NCBI RefSeq assembly: GCF_013283855.1
Contig: NZ_CP054056.1
Coordinates: forward strand, 496,001-560,000
Origin: Aquiluna borgnonia
Lineage (GTDB): Bacteria > Actinomycetota > Actinomycetes > Actinomycetales > Microbacteriaceae
DNA length: 64,000 nt
Direction of reading: 5' to 3'
Of this stretch, positions 27,316 through 35,199 are shown piece by piece. The position numbers were made by a program, and so were the translations under genes. The stretch's first letter is position 1. The number at the start of each line of letters is the position of its first letter. The notes beneath the pieces are model-generated. The model made no database searches, was not told the origin of the DNA, and was given only the letters and a program-made list of their open reading frames with translations.

Positions 27316-28314
27316 TCAAAAAGCCGGTTGCTGCTGCGTAATGCAGTGAATTCCTCCGCCACGAGCGAAAAGTTCGCGGGCATCCAGCAGCACAATTTCT
27401 CTGCCCGGGTAGATCTCACGCATCAGGGCCTTGGTCTCTTTGTCCCTGGGGTCATCAAAGCCACAGAGCAATACTGCGTTGTTCAACACGTAGTGGTTGA
27501 TGTAGCTGTAGTCCACGTAATCCAACTCATCACGCAGTGTCTCAGGGGCTGATATCGACACGACCTCGACGCCAGCTCGAATCAGTGTCTCCCGGACCTC
27601 GGCCGAAACTAGGTAGTCAGGATGGTTTGGGTTTTTTTGATCGTGGTAGAGAACTCGACCATCTGGTGCAAAACAAGCCACGATGTCAACGTGTCCCTGA
27701 GTGCCAAATTCCTCGTAGTCACGAGTGAGACCGCGCTTTAGCCAGAGGGTTTCGGTAGTCCCGAGCTTCTGATGCATTTCCTGCTCTACTGACTCTTTGG
27801 TTGCCTTCGGGTTTCTGCCCTTTCCGAGTTGAACGGTCTCAGTCACCAGTAGCTGACCGCGATCGTTGACATGGAAGCCGCCACCCTCGTTTACCAGCGA
27901 TGAGTCGATGACCTCTACTCCGACCAGCTTGGCAATCTCAGTCGCTAGCTGGGCATCGAGGTCAAAATTGGCCCAACCCTGATTACCCCAGCCGTTGAAC
28001 ACCCAAGTGACTGCGGCGAGCTGATCGCCGTTTCTTACAAAGGTTGGTCCGGTGTCTCGAATCCAGGCGTCGTTAATCGGAATCGGAACAACGTCAATCT
28101 GGCTGGAGATGTATTTTTTGGCGAGCTTTTCATCCGAGGGATTGACCACAACCGAAACGGGCTCAAATTCGCTGGCCGCGTTGGCAACCGCAGACCAGGT
28201 TTTCCTGGCAGCCTCATGCTCAGCCTCGGTATCGCCAAGGGTGTAGCCGGCACTTGGGAAAGCGACCCAGGTTCTGGCATGCTTTTCCCACTCCGGAGGC
28301 ATCCTCAGTGTCAT
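27316..28314 (-). CDS. aguA: Agmatine deiminase
   Basis: The 332-residue guanidino-group hydrolase of the PAD-like (agmatine deiminase) family starts with RMPPEWEKHARTWVAFPS. It has the substrate segment DAWIRDTGPTFV, VNEGGGFHVNDRG, the catalytic His region FGTQGHVDIVACF, and the nucleophilic Cys near the C-terminus in GGGIHCITQQQP. It converts agmatine to N-carbamoylputrescine and ammonia. The start overlaps the amidase gene by four bases, and the next step is encoded there, so the two form a pathway pair. Confidence 0.95.
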   Translation of the reverse strand: MTLRMPPEWEKHARTWVAFPSAGYTLGDTEAEHEAARKTWSAVANAASEFEPVSVVVNPSDEKLAKKYISSQIDVVPIPINDAWIRDTGPTFVRNGDQLAAVTWVFNGWGNQGWANFDLDAQLATEIAKLVGVEVIDSSLVNEGGGFHVNDRGQLLVTETVQLGKGRNPKATKESVEQEMHQKLGTTETLWLKRGLTRDYEEFGTQGHVDIVACFAPDGRVLYHDQKNPNHPDYLVSAEVRETLIRAGVEVVSISAPETLRDELDYVDYSYINHYVLNNAVLLCGFDDPRDKETKALMREIYPGREIVLLDARELFARGGGIHCITQQQPAF

Positions 28315-29303
28315 GGCATTAGCCCCGGAATTCCGCCCTGAACGCCCTTTCCGTCACTCCCGCGCTCATTGACGCGAGTGGCGGTTAGAGAGCCGTAAGT
28401 GTCAGGTCTTCTAGTTCCAAAAAATGGAAACAGCTCAAGCCAGTCGCGGCGCTGATCCAAATCCAGCTCAGCGACCAAAACTTCATCGCCCTCGCGCTCA
28501 GCTCGAGCCAAAATGCGTCCGTATGGGTCGACGATGAATGAGCTGCCGTAGAAGTTGATCAGCCCCTCATTGCCCCAGCGATTGGGCACCGCGATAAACA
28601 GCCCGTTGGCGATTGCGTGACCAATAATGTTCTGGCGCCAGAGCGGTTCGGTGTCAAATTCGGGGTGATCAGGCTCACTGCCGATGGCGGTTGGGTAGCA
28701 GAGGATGTCTGCACCGGCCAGCCCATAGGCTCTTGCCACCTCCGGGAACCACTCGTCCCAGCAGGTTGGGAGGCCAACCTTGGGTTCTCCATCCAGTGCT
28801 AATTCGTAGACGGGATAGGGGTTGTGATTTGGCCCCTCCTGGAAGTACTTATCTTCGAAATACCCCTGGGTTACCGGGATGTGAAGCTTGGGGGTTTTCC
28901 CCACGAGCTTTCCCTGAGGGTCAATGATGATTGCGGTATTCAGGCCGCGGCCGTCGCTAAATCCAGTCGCCTCATAAAGAGATGCATGGATGAATATTCC
29001 AAGTTCACTGGCCAATCTAGAGACGAACTGGAAGGTGTCGCCCCCCAATAGCGGCTCGGCACTTTCGCTGGGGATGCCGGTTGGGCAAACATCCGCGGGG
29101 TAGCGAGAGAGAGTTAGCTCCGGAAGGAACACCACCTGGGCACCATTTTCATGCGCGGTACGGATTCCGTGTTCGATCACCGAGCGGTGGGCAAGCTCAT
29201 CTTCTTGCCAGCGGAACTGGACCAGGCCAATGGTTACGGTGGCGCGCTCCGGCGCGCGAGTTCTTGAGAGTGAGGGTGGTGATTTCACGACGGTTAGCTT
29301 CAC
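28311..29303 (-). CDS. aguB: N-carbamoylputrescine amidase (nitrilase superfamily)
   Basis: The carbon-nitrogen hydrolase has the Glu-Lys-Cys triad visible as FLPELTLSRY, KLHIP and PTCWDEWFPE. At 330 residues it is slightly longer than usual AguB because of an N-terminal extension (MKLTVVKSPPSLSRTRAPERA). An internal start near TVTIGLVQF is possible. It hydrolyses N-carbamoylputrescine to putrescine, carbon dioxide and ammonia. The 4-bp overlap with agmatine deiminase supports this assignment over other nitrilase functions. It lies two bases behind the PLP decarboxylase gene. Confidence 0.9.
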   Translation of the reverse strand: MKLTVVKSPPSLSRTRAPERATVTIGLVQFRWQEDELAHRSVIEHGIRTAHENGAQVVFLPELTLSRYPADVCPTGIPSESAEPLLGGDTFQFVSRLASELGIFIHASLYEATGFSDGRGLNTAIIIDPQGKLVGKTPKLHIPVTQGYFEDKYFQEGPNHNPYPVYELALDGEPKVGLPTCWDEWFPEVARAYGLAGADILCYPTAIGSEPDHPEFDTEPLWRQNIIGHAIANGLFIAVPNRWGNEGLINFYGSSFIVDPYGRILARAEREGDEVLVAELDLDQRRDWLELFPFFGTRRPDTYGSLTATRVNERGSDGKGVQGGIPGLMP

Positions 29304-29305
29304 GA

Positions 29306-30661
29306 TTACTCCATGGAATCGAGGATTGTGACCAGATCTTCGAATTTGGTCAGTGGATTGACAATGGCAAATCTGGTGTTGGGCTTGCCCTGGTGGGAAG
29401 AGGGGACCACGAAGGCGAACTGATCGGCCAGCAGCTTCTCCGACCAGCTTTCATAGTCCGCTAGCTCCCAACCGATTCGTTCGAAAACCACCACAGAAAG
29501 CTGAGGCTTGCGCACCAGTCGAAGGTAGGGGCGCTGCTCAATCACCTCCGCAATTTTGAAAGCGAGGTCCACATTGGCCTTTACCGCTTGGCGGTAAAGC
29601 GCAGCGCCGTGAGCGGCCATTGAGAACCAAAGCGGAAGACCGCGAACTCTTCTGGTGAGGTTGAAGCCGTAATCCGAGGGGTTGAACTCACCCGAGTGAT
29701 TGAGCACCTCGAGGTACTCACCGTGCTGAGTGTGTGCTAGCCGCGCATACTCTGGCTCTCGATAAACCAGAGCGCAGGCATCAAACGGGGCAAACAGCCA
29801 CTTGTGGGGGTCGACTATGAACGAATCGGCATGCTCAATTCCCGTGTAGAGCTGTTTCAATTCCGGCACCAAAATACCCGCTAGCCCATAGGCCCCATCC
29901 ACGTGGAACCACAGCTGATGCTCCTGAGCTAGTTTTGCAATTGCCTCCAGGTCGTCCAAGATCCCAAAGTTCGTGGTTCCAGCGGTGCCGACAATTGCAA
30001 ACGGGGTTAGGCCCTGGCTCTTGGCTTCTTGGATTGCAGCTTCAGCACCAGCGTGAGTGAGTGAGCCGGAGTCTTCGGCCTGAGCCAGAACAATTTCGCA
30101 ATCCATGACCTTGGCAACAGCCTTGATAGAGGAGTGTGCCTCGCTGCTGGCGATAATCGCCCAGGGCTGTTTGCCCAATTTTGCCTTGGCCTTCTCCCTT
30201 GCGGTGACCATGGCGCTGAGATTACCAAGGGTGCCACCCTGCACAAACAAGCCTCCCGAGCTTTCTGGCAGCCCGCACTCCCTGGCAAGAAACTCCAAAA
30301 CCTGGTTTTCAGCAAAAACTGCCCCGGCACCCTCTTTCCAGCTCCCACCGTAGATCGAGCTGGCCGACACCACCAGATCAAACATGGTTGCCAGTTCTGT
30401 GGGTGCGGTCGGGATGAAAGAGAGGTAGTTGGGGTGGTCAGTGGAGATGGTTGCTGGAGCCAAGACATCCTCAAAAAGCTTCAGCGCAGCTTCGCCCCCG
30501 AGGCCGGATTCTGTGATGGTTTGGCCGGCTAGCTGGTCTAACTCCGCCTTAGTTTTGGGTCCATCAAGTGGGGGATCAACATCTATTCGGTCTGAGGCGT
30601 AGTGAAAAATCGCATTGCGGACCTTTGGGTTTCTACCCGACTGGTGCATCTGTTCGGTCAC
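29306..30661 (-). CDS. Group II PLP-dependent amino acid decarboxylase
   Basis: This 451-residue member of the aromatic amino acid/glutamate/diaminobutyrate decarboxylase group shows the PLP-site elements GLFVQGGTLGNLSAM and HVDGAYGLAG and the Schiff-base lysine in FIVDPHKWLFAPFD. The substrate is not evident. 2,4-diaminobutyrate and aromatic amino acids are both possible, and clustering with polyamine genes makes a diamine-yielding substrate attractive. Start at 30661 is GTG. It is the second gene after the Lrp regulator, with a 29-bp gap, and is tightly linked to aguB. Confidence 0.87.
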   Translation of the reverse strand: MTEQMHQSGRNPKVRNAIFHYASDRIDVDPPLDGPKTKAELDQLAGQTITESGLGGEAALKLFEDVLAPATISTDHPNYLSFIPTAPTELATMFDLVVSASSIYGGSWKEGAGAVFAENQVLEFLARECGLPESSGGLFVQGGTLGNLSAMVTAREKAKAKLGKQPWAIIASSEAHSSIKAVAKVMDCEIVLAQAEDSGSLTHAGAEAAIQEAKSQGLTPFAIVGTAGTTNFGILDDLEAIAKLAQEHQLWFHVDGAYGLAGILVPELKQLYTGIEHADSFIVDPHKWLFAPFDACALVYREPEYARLAHTQHGEYLEVLNHSGEFNPSDYGFNLTRRVRGLPLWFSMAAHGAALYRQAVKANVDLAFKIAEVIEQRPYLRLVRKPQLSVVVFERIGWELADYESWSEKLLADQFAFVVPSSHQGKPNTRFAIVNPLTKFEDLVTILDSME

Positions 30662-30690
30662 GCATCTCCTTCGACAACGCTCTACTCTAG

Positions 30691-31173
30691 CTACCCGAGC
30701 GGACCCTTGTGAAAGTGGTCGAAGACGATGTTGGTTCTGGTGTTTGCGACCGAGGCGTTGTTCGAAAGCTCTTCAAGCACAAACTCCCTGACTTCATCGG
30801 AATTCCGCACTGCTAGGTGGACGATAAAGTCCTCGGCCCCGCCGAGAAAGAACAGCTGGATAACCTGGGGGTGAGCGCGCATCTTTTGGGCAAAGTCGTT
30901 CAGATTCGCTCTGGCTCCAGCTCTCAGAGTCACGGAAATCAGGGCCTGCAGAGAAAGTCCAAGGGCGGCCGGCTCAATTTCAGCGGTAAAGCGAGCAATC
31001 ACTCCGTTGGAAACCAAATTCCGGACTCGGCCCAAGCAGGTCGATGGTGCAATGTCCAGCTGCTGCGCCAGCTCAGCATTTGTGGTGCGACCATTTCGGG
31101 CCAATATCCGAAGCAGCTCAAGATCAAGCTCATCTAAAGCTGGAAACGACTGAATTTTCTTCGCTTCTACCAA
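30691..31173 (-). CDS. Lrp/AsnC-family regulator, AldR-like
   Basis: The 160-residue protein has an N-terminal winged helix-turn-helix (LDELDLELLRILARNGRTTNAELAQQLDIAPSTCLGRVRNL) and a C-terminal RAM ligand-binding domain (PQVIQLFFLGGAEDFIVHLAV). It diverges from alanine dehydrogenase, the arrangement of mycobacterial aldR-ald, and an A/T-rich inverted repeat lies between them. It probably controls ald in response to alanine or a related amino acid, and may control the polyamine genes cotranscribed behind it. Confidence 0.9.
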   Translation of the reverse strand: MVEAKKIQSFPALDELDLELLRILARNGRTTNAELAQQLDIAPSTCLGRVRNLVSNGVIARFTAEIEPAALGLSLQALISVTLRAGARANLNDFAQKMRAHPQVIQLFFLGGAEDFIVHLAVRNSDEVREFVLEELSNNASVANTRTNIVFDHFHKGPLG

Positions 31174-31194
31174 TTGAAACCCCGATCTATTCGA

Positions 31195-31213
31195 ATTATT
31201 AGCAAAAAATAAT
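31195..31213. promoter_or_regulatory. Lrp-type inverted repeat in the regulator/ald intergenic space
   Basis: ATTATT (31195-31200) and AATAAT (31208-31213) form an A/T-rich inverted repeat around AGCAAAA, 21 bp from the regulator start and 84 bp from ald. The surrounding 31190-31245 is markedly A/T-rich compared with the window. It is a plausible AldR/Lrp operator. Confidence 0.5.
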
Positions 31214-31297
31214 GTCTTTAGGAAAATTATCTTCTACGCAAGGTAGATAGGCGTGAAGATTTAGCCAGAATTGTTGGAAATCATCAAAGGAGTCTGA

Positions 31298-32416
31298 ATG
31301 CTGATCGGCGTCCCAAAGGAAATCAAGAACAACGAAAACCGAGTTGCGATGACCCCAGCTGGAGTGCACGAACTCGTCTCTCGCGGCCACAGTGTTCTGG
31401 TGGAAAAGTCAGCCGGAGTCGGTTCCGGATTTGCCGATGATGATTATGAGGCGGCCGGAGCCAACCTTGCGGCCTCTAATTCGGAGGTCTGGTCTAGAGC
31501 CGAAATGATCGTCAAGGTCAAGGAGCCGATTGAGGCCGAGTATCCGTTGATGCGCGAGGGTCAGATCTTATTCACCTACCTGCACCTGGCGGCCTCTAGG
31601 CCCTGCACCGATGCGATTTTGGCATCCAAGACCACGGCTATTGCCTACGAGACCGTGCAGTTGCCAAATCGCCAGTTGCCACTTTTGCAGCCGATGAGCG
31701 AGGTAGCCGGAAGGCTTTCGGCTCAGATTGGCGCCTACCAGCTGATGAAAAACAACGGTGGCGTCGGAGTCTTGATGGGCGGCGTGCCGGGCACTCCAAG
31801 GGCAAAGGTGGTAGTTATCGGCGGCGGTGTGGCAGGTGCGGAAGCTGCACTTGTTGCTAACGGCATGGGTGCTGATGTGACGATTATCGACCTCTCGCTG
31901 CCAAGGCTCAGAGAGCTTGATGCAAGCTTCAATTCGAAGGTTCAGACCCGGGTGTCCACTGCCTATGAGATTTCTTACCAACTCAAGGATGCAGATTTAG
32001 TGATCGGCTCTGTTTTGATTCCGGGGGAGCGGGCGCCAAAACTCGTAACAGACGCGATGGTAAAAAACATGAAGCCAGGCTCAGTACTGGTTGACATTGC
32101 TATCGACCAGGGCGGCTGCTTTGAGCACTCCCGTCCAACCACGCACGACAACCCCACCTACCAGGTCCACCAGAGCACCTACTACTGCGTTGCCAACATG
32201 CCCGGTGCAGTTCCTGCCACCTCAACCAGAGCGCTCACAAACGCGACCCTGCCCTACGTGATTGCCCTTGCTAACAAAGGGTGGAAACGTGCGCTCAGTG
32301 AGGACAAGGCGCTGGCACTGGGCCTAAACGCTCACGAGGGTATTATTACCAACTCTGCAGTCGCCCAGGCTTTCCCCGAGCTGCCAGCGGCAAGCATCGA
32401 GGAAGTCCTCGACTAA
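31298..32416 (+). CDS. ald: Alanine dehydrogenase
   Basis: The NAD-dependent enzyme converts alanine and pyruvate plus ammonia. It has the expected 372 residues. It shows MLIGVPKEIKNNENRVAMTP, KVKEPIEAEYPLMREGQILF, the catalytic His in TYLHLAAS, the nucleotide-binding VVVIGGGVAGAEAALVANGM, and HDNPTYQVHQSTYYCVANMP. The start ATG follows AAAGGAGTC, a strong ribosome site. Divergent from the AldR-like gene. The stop overlaps the stop of the convergent small membrane protein by four bases. Confidence 0.96.
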   Translation: MLIGVPKEIKNNENRVAMTPAGVHELVSRGHSVLVEKSAGVGSGFADDDYEAAGANLAASNSEVWSRAEMIVKVKEPIEAEYPLMREGQILFTYLHLAASRPCTDAILASKTTAIAYETVQLPNRQLPLLQPMSEVAGRLSAQIGAYQLMKNNGGVGVLMGGVPGTPRAKVVVIGGGVAGAEAALVANGMGADVTIIDLSLPRLRELDASFNSKVQTRVSTAYEISYQLKDADLVIGSVLIPGERAPKLVTDAMVKNMKPGSVLVDIAIDQGGCFEHSRPTTHDNPTYQVHQSTYYCVANMPGAVPATSTRALTNATLPYVIALANKGWKRALSEDKALALGLNAHEGIITNSAVAQAFPELPAASIEEVLD

Positions 32417-32640
32417 GGCTTTTTGCGGCCGCGCCACCAGAGGAAAATCACAATCGAGATGGTCAGGCCGATCAGTAGCGCCAAGGCCACATTTCGCTCC
32501 TGGGCTATCGCATCGCATGATGTCCAGCCAGCCTGCTGAGCTGAGGGTGTGCAGGTGGTGGGGTCAAAAAAGCCAATGCCCCAGGCCAAAATCCCCACGG
32601 CTGTGACCGTGGCGAGCATTGCCAGGGAGTTGTTTCTCAA
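32413..32640 (-). CDS. Small two-helix membrane protein
   Basis: The 75-residue protein has hydrophobic segments at residues 6-25 and 51-68, two cysteines in the outer loop (TTCTPSAQQAGWTSCDA), and a basic end (WRGRKKP). It starts nine bases after the thioredoxin gene, so it is probably made with it. The paired cysteines beside a thioredoxin are suggestive but prove nothing. Unknown function. Confidence 0.65.
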   Translation of the reverse strand: MRNNSLAMLATVTAVGILAWGIGFFDPTTCTPSAQQAGWTSCDAIAQERNVALALLIGLTISIVIFLWWRGRKKP

Positions 32641-32649
32641 GGAACTTGC

Positions 32650-33012
32650 TTAGCCCTGCTGCTTGGCAATTTCGGCACGGACTTCGTCCATGTTCAGCTC
32701 TTTAACCTTGCCGATGAGATCCTCCAGCGCAGGCGCTGGAAGAGCTCCAGCCTGGTTGAAAAGCAAGATTCCGTCGCGGAAAATCATCAGGGTTGGAATC
32801 GAACTTATTCCGGCTTGGCCCGAGAGTTGCTGCTGAGCCTCTGTGTCAACTTTTCCGAAGCGAATCTCTGCGTGCTGCTCGGAAGCGTTTTCAAAAATCG
32901 GTCCAAACATACGACAGGGGCCGCACCACTCGGCCCAAAAATCTACGAAGGTGATGCCTTCTTGGTTGATGGTGGCCTCGAAGTTCTCGAGGGTAAGTTC
33001 CATTGTTGCCAT
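32650..33012 (-). CDS. trxA: Thioredoxin
   Basis: This 120-residue thioredoxin has the active site WAEWCGPCRMFGP, a cis-proline region (GISSIPTLMIFRDG) and the usual length. It reduces cytoplasmic disulfides. The start is ATG 33012 (MATMELTLENF). An in-frame TTG at 33024 would add four residues and overlap the DMT transporter stop by eight bases. MsrA, which needs thioredoxin, is encoded about 1 kb away on the other strand. Confidence 0.92.
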   Translation of the reverse strand: MATMELTLENFEATINQEGITFVDFWAEWCGPCRMFGPIFENASEQHAEIRFGKVDTEAQQQLSGQAGISSIPTLMIFRDGILLFNQAGALPAPALEDLIGKVKELNMDEVRAEIAKQQG

Positions 33013-33016
33013 GTTG

Positions 33017-33979
33017 CTACTCAACTACTTTCACTGCCGATTGCTTCCGCGCGGTTTGCGCGATCAAAATTCCAATCACCACCACGATACCGCCGAGCGC
33101 CTGGGTCAGGGTAATCAGTTCGCCAAGCCATGCCAGGGCGAACCCGAAGGCGAGTACGGTCTCGCTCGTTGCAATAATCCCAACGATCGTGGCGCTGAGG
33201 TGTCGCAGGGCTAGGTAGCTAAATGCCATTGGAAGGAAAGAGCCCATCACTCCGAGCCAGCTCAATGCAAGCCAGAGAGGAACTTCAATCCCGCTTAGGT
33301 TTCCGCTCAGATCAAGGGGTGAGCCAAGGGCGTCAAATCTGAAGTTTGAAAGATCACTGAGTGGGAGGAAGAACAGGCTGGCAAATAGCATTCCGTAGGC
33401 CATCACCACATTGGTGGGAAGTACCCGTTGGATTCGCTCTCCCGTGATGAAGTAAATCGTCAAGGAGGCTGCTGCCCCCAGGGCAAGCAGGATACCGATT
33501 CCATCGAGCTGGCTGTCCCAAATCTGAGCCACGACTGCCAGGCCGCCCAGCACCATAACGGCACCCAGCCAGATAACCCTGGAAACTTTTTCTTTGAATA
33601 GCAGCATCGCAACGATCGGCACCCAAAGCACGGCTGTGTACTCAATCAGCAGTGCGATACCCACCGGCAGCCTTACGAGCGAGGAAGAGTAGGTCCACTG
33701 CAGCATTCCGACTCCGACTACCCCCAGCACCAGGAGTCTGGGCAGCAATCGAGGGGAGATTTTCAGCGCCTGGCGATTGGCAATCAGTGCCCAGATCAGC
33801 GCGAGCGAGAACGAAAACAGTGAGCGAATGAACACCACTTGTTCGGCCGAAATACCGGATTGGATGATCACTTTGGTGGTCGATGCGTTTAGCCCAAACA
33901 GGACAGCTGCAATAAGTGCAAAGATCACGCCGAGCGTGGGGTGCTTTTGAGACAATTGGACTTCTTTCCGATTGGTCAC
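33017..33979 (-). CDS. EamA/DMT-family transporter
   Basis: The 320-residue protein has ten predicted membrane helices in two EamA repeats. The first begins GVIFALIAAVLFGLNASTTK and the second contains GVMGSFLPMAFSYLALRHLSA. Drug/metabolite family members export amino acids, nucleotides or drugs, and the substrate is unknown. It heads a three-gene set with trxA and the small membrane protein. It diverges from msrA with a 43-bp gap. The ATG start follows no obvious ribosome site. Confidence 0.86.
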   Translation of the reverse strand: MTNRKEVQLSQKHPTLGVIFALIAAVLFGLNASTTKVIIQSGISAEQVVFIRSLFSFSLALIWALIANRQALKISPRLLPRLLVLGVVGVGMLQWTYSSSLVRLPVGIALLIEYTAVLWVPIVAMLLFKEKVSRVIWLGAVMVLGGLAVVAQIWDSQLDGIGILLALGAAASLTIYFITGERIQRVLPTNVVMAYGMLFASLFFLPLSDLSNFRFDALGSPLDLSGNLSGIEVPLWLALSWLGVMGSFLPMAFSYLALRHLSATIVGIIATSETVLAFGFALAWLGELITLTQALGGIVVVIGILIAQTARKQSAVKVVE

Positions 33980-34022
33980 CTAATTTGGAATCCCAATCGC
34001 CAAATCAAAGTTTAGGTTCTAC

Positions 34023-34544
34023 ATGACTACTTTTGTTCTAGCCGGTGGCTGCTTTTGGTGCCTCGATTCCGCGTACACCCAATTTCGAGGAGTTTCAGAC
34101 GTCACCTGTGGTTACACAGCTGGTGAGTTGGAAAACCCCAGCTACCAAATAGTTTGCGACGGAGACACCGGTCACGCTGAGGTGGTTTCGATCACGTTCG
34201 ACGAGAGTGTTATTTCAACCGGGGACATCCTCGACATCTTTTTTACCCTTCACGACCCCACTCAACTGAACCGTCAGGGCAATGACATCGGCACCCAGTA
34301 CCGGTCAGGCATGTATTACAGCTCTGAGGACCAGCGCGAGGCTTTCGAATCCGCGGTTAGCCGGGCCAAGGAAATTTGGGGTCAGGGTATCGTCACTGAG
34401 ATTGAGCCACTAGGGACATTTTGGACGGCCGAGGAGTATCACCAGGACTTTTTTGCGAAGAATCCGAATCAGGGGTACTGCGTGGCAGTGGTTGCCCCCA
34501 AGGTAAATAAGGTCAGGGCAAAGTTCTCACAGCTACTCAAGTAG
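34023..34544 (+). CDS. msrA: Peptide methionine sulfoxide reductase A
   Basis: MsrA repairs the S form of methionine sulfoxide in proteins. The 173-residue protein has the catalytic GGCFWCLDSAY, the GYTAGELENPSY motif and GDTGHAEVVSI. The C-terminal resolving cysteine is in NQGYCVAVVAP. It depends on thioredoxin, encoded nearby. A TAGGTT box lies four bases before the ATG, so leader length is very short or absent. Confidence 0.95.
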   Translation: MTTFVLAGGCFWCLDSAYTQFRGVSDVTCGYTAGELENPSYQIVCDGDTGHAEVVSITFDESVISTGDILDIFFTLHDPTQLNRQGNDIGTQYRSGMYYSSEDQREAFESAVSRAKEIWGQGIVTEIEPLGTFWTAEEYHQDFFAKNPNQGYCVAVVAPKVNKVRAKFSQLLK

Positions 34545-34549
34545 CCGAG

Positions 34550-34558
34550 TTATCCACA
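34550..34558 (+). promoter_or_regulatory. Consensus DnaA box between msrA and the SSB-like gene
   Basis: TTATCCACA is an exact match to the classical DnaA 9-mer. It lies 5 bp after the msrA stop and 75 bp upstream of the SSB-like gene. A lone box could allow DnaA control of that gene, or could be chance. Confidence 0.4.
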
Positions 34559-34603
34559 GATTTCTAAAATCGGCAGCTAGGTCGACTAGGAATCTGAAAG
34601 CTA

Positions 34604-34631
34604 TTGCTTACTCAACGGAAGGAGTAAGCAA
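34604..34631 (+). promoter_or_regulatory. Shine-Dalgarno-masking hairpin of the SSB-like gene
   Basis: TTGCTTACTC (34604-34613) and GAGTAAGCAA (34622-34631) form a perfect 10-bp stem with an 8-nt loop, ending one base before the ATG. The ribosome site AAGGAG (34619-34624) is half in the loop and half in the stem, so folding would limit initiation. Confidence 0.7.
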
Positions 34632-34632
34632 C

Positions 34633-35055
34633 ATGGCAGATCAAATTTCAGTAACTGGCTTGGTGGGTACCGAGCCAAAATTCAGCACCACTCAAAACGG
34701 GCTAGATGTTTTGAGTTTCCGATTGGCATCCACCCATCGCAAATTTCACCGGGAAACCGGCAACTGGATCGAAAGCGATGTGAACTGGTACACAGTGGTT
34801 TGCTACCGCGGCCTCGCCCGCCACGCAGCAGAGTCCATTGGTAAGGGTGAGCGGGTGCTGGTCCACGGAAACCTAAAGGTTCGCGACTGGGACAACGGTG
34901 AGCGCTCAGGGACTTCAGTCGAGATCGATGCCTCCAGCATCGGCCACGACCTATTGTTCGGAACCAGCGAATTCACTCGGCGCTCGCATTCAATTCAGAG
35001 CGCTGAGGACGAGGAATCGGAGCAGGAGTTGGAGCCTGAGCTCCAGCCCGCCTAA
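34633..35055 (+). CDS. ssb: Single-stranded DNA-binding protein paralogue
   Basis: The 140-residue protein has an OB fold of SSB type (MADQISVTGLVGTEPKFS, WYTVVCYRGLARHAAESIGKGERVLVHGNLKVRDW). It lacks the acidic DDDIPF-like tip that normally recruits replication partners. The tail instead ends ELEPELQPA after an acidic EDEESEQE run. It is probably the secondary SSB of actinobacteria rather than the replication SSB. It has a masked ribosome site and a DnaA box upstream, and a strong stem follows the gene. Confidence 0.87.
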   Translation: MADQISVTGLVGTEPKFSTTQNGLDVLSFRLASTHRKFHRETGNWIESDVNWYTVVCYRGLARHAAESIGKGERVLVHGNLKVRDWDNGERSGTSVEIDASSIGHDLLFGTSEFTRRSHSIQSAEDEESEQELEPELQPA

Positions 35056-35061
35056 GAAGAC

Positions 35062-35098
35062 CTGACCCCGGTTATCCCCCCAAGCTCCCCGGGGTCAG
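35062..35098 (+). terminator. Stem-loop downstream of the SSB-like gene
   Basis: CTGACCCCGG (35062-35071) and CCGGGGTCAG (35089-35098) form a 10-bp GC-rich stem, 6 bp after the stop, with a 17-nt loop. No T run follows, so it is a U-less terminator candidate of the kind common in actinobacteria. Confidence 0.5.
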
Positions 35099-35100
35099 CG

Positions 35101-35173
35101 AACCCTCTTTGTCTTGTGCATTGGCCGTGTGGCCCTGGCGATAAACTATCCCGAGCATGAGGCAAAGAGGGTT
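35101..35173 (+). repeat. Long-range inverted repeat in the ettA leader
   Basis: AACCCTCTTTG (35101-35111) and CAAAGAGGGTT (35163-35173) are perfect 11-bp inverted arms separated by 51 bp, and the second arm runs into TTTTT. A possible -10 box TAAACT (35142-35147) lies between the arms. Read-through messages could form this stem while messages from the internal promoter could not. Confidence 0.5.
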
Positions 35174-35199
35174 TTTGCCTTCAATCACGAGGACTTCAA

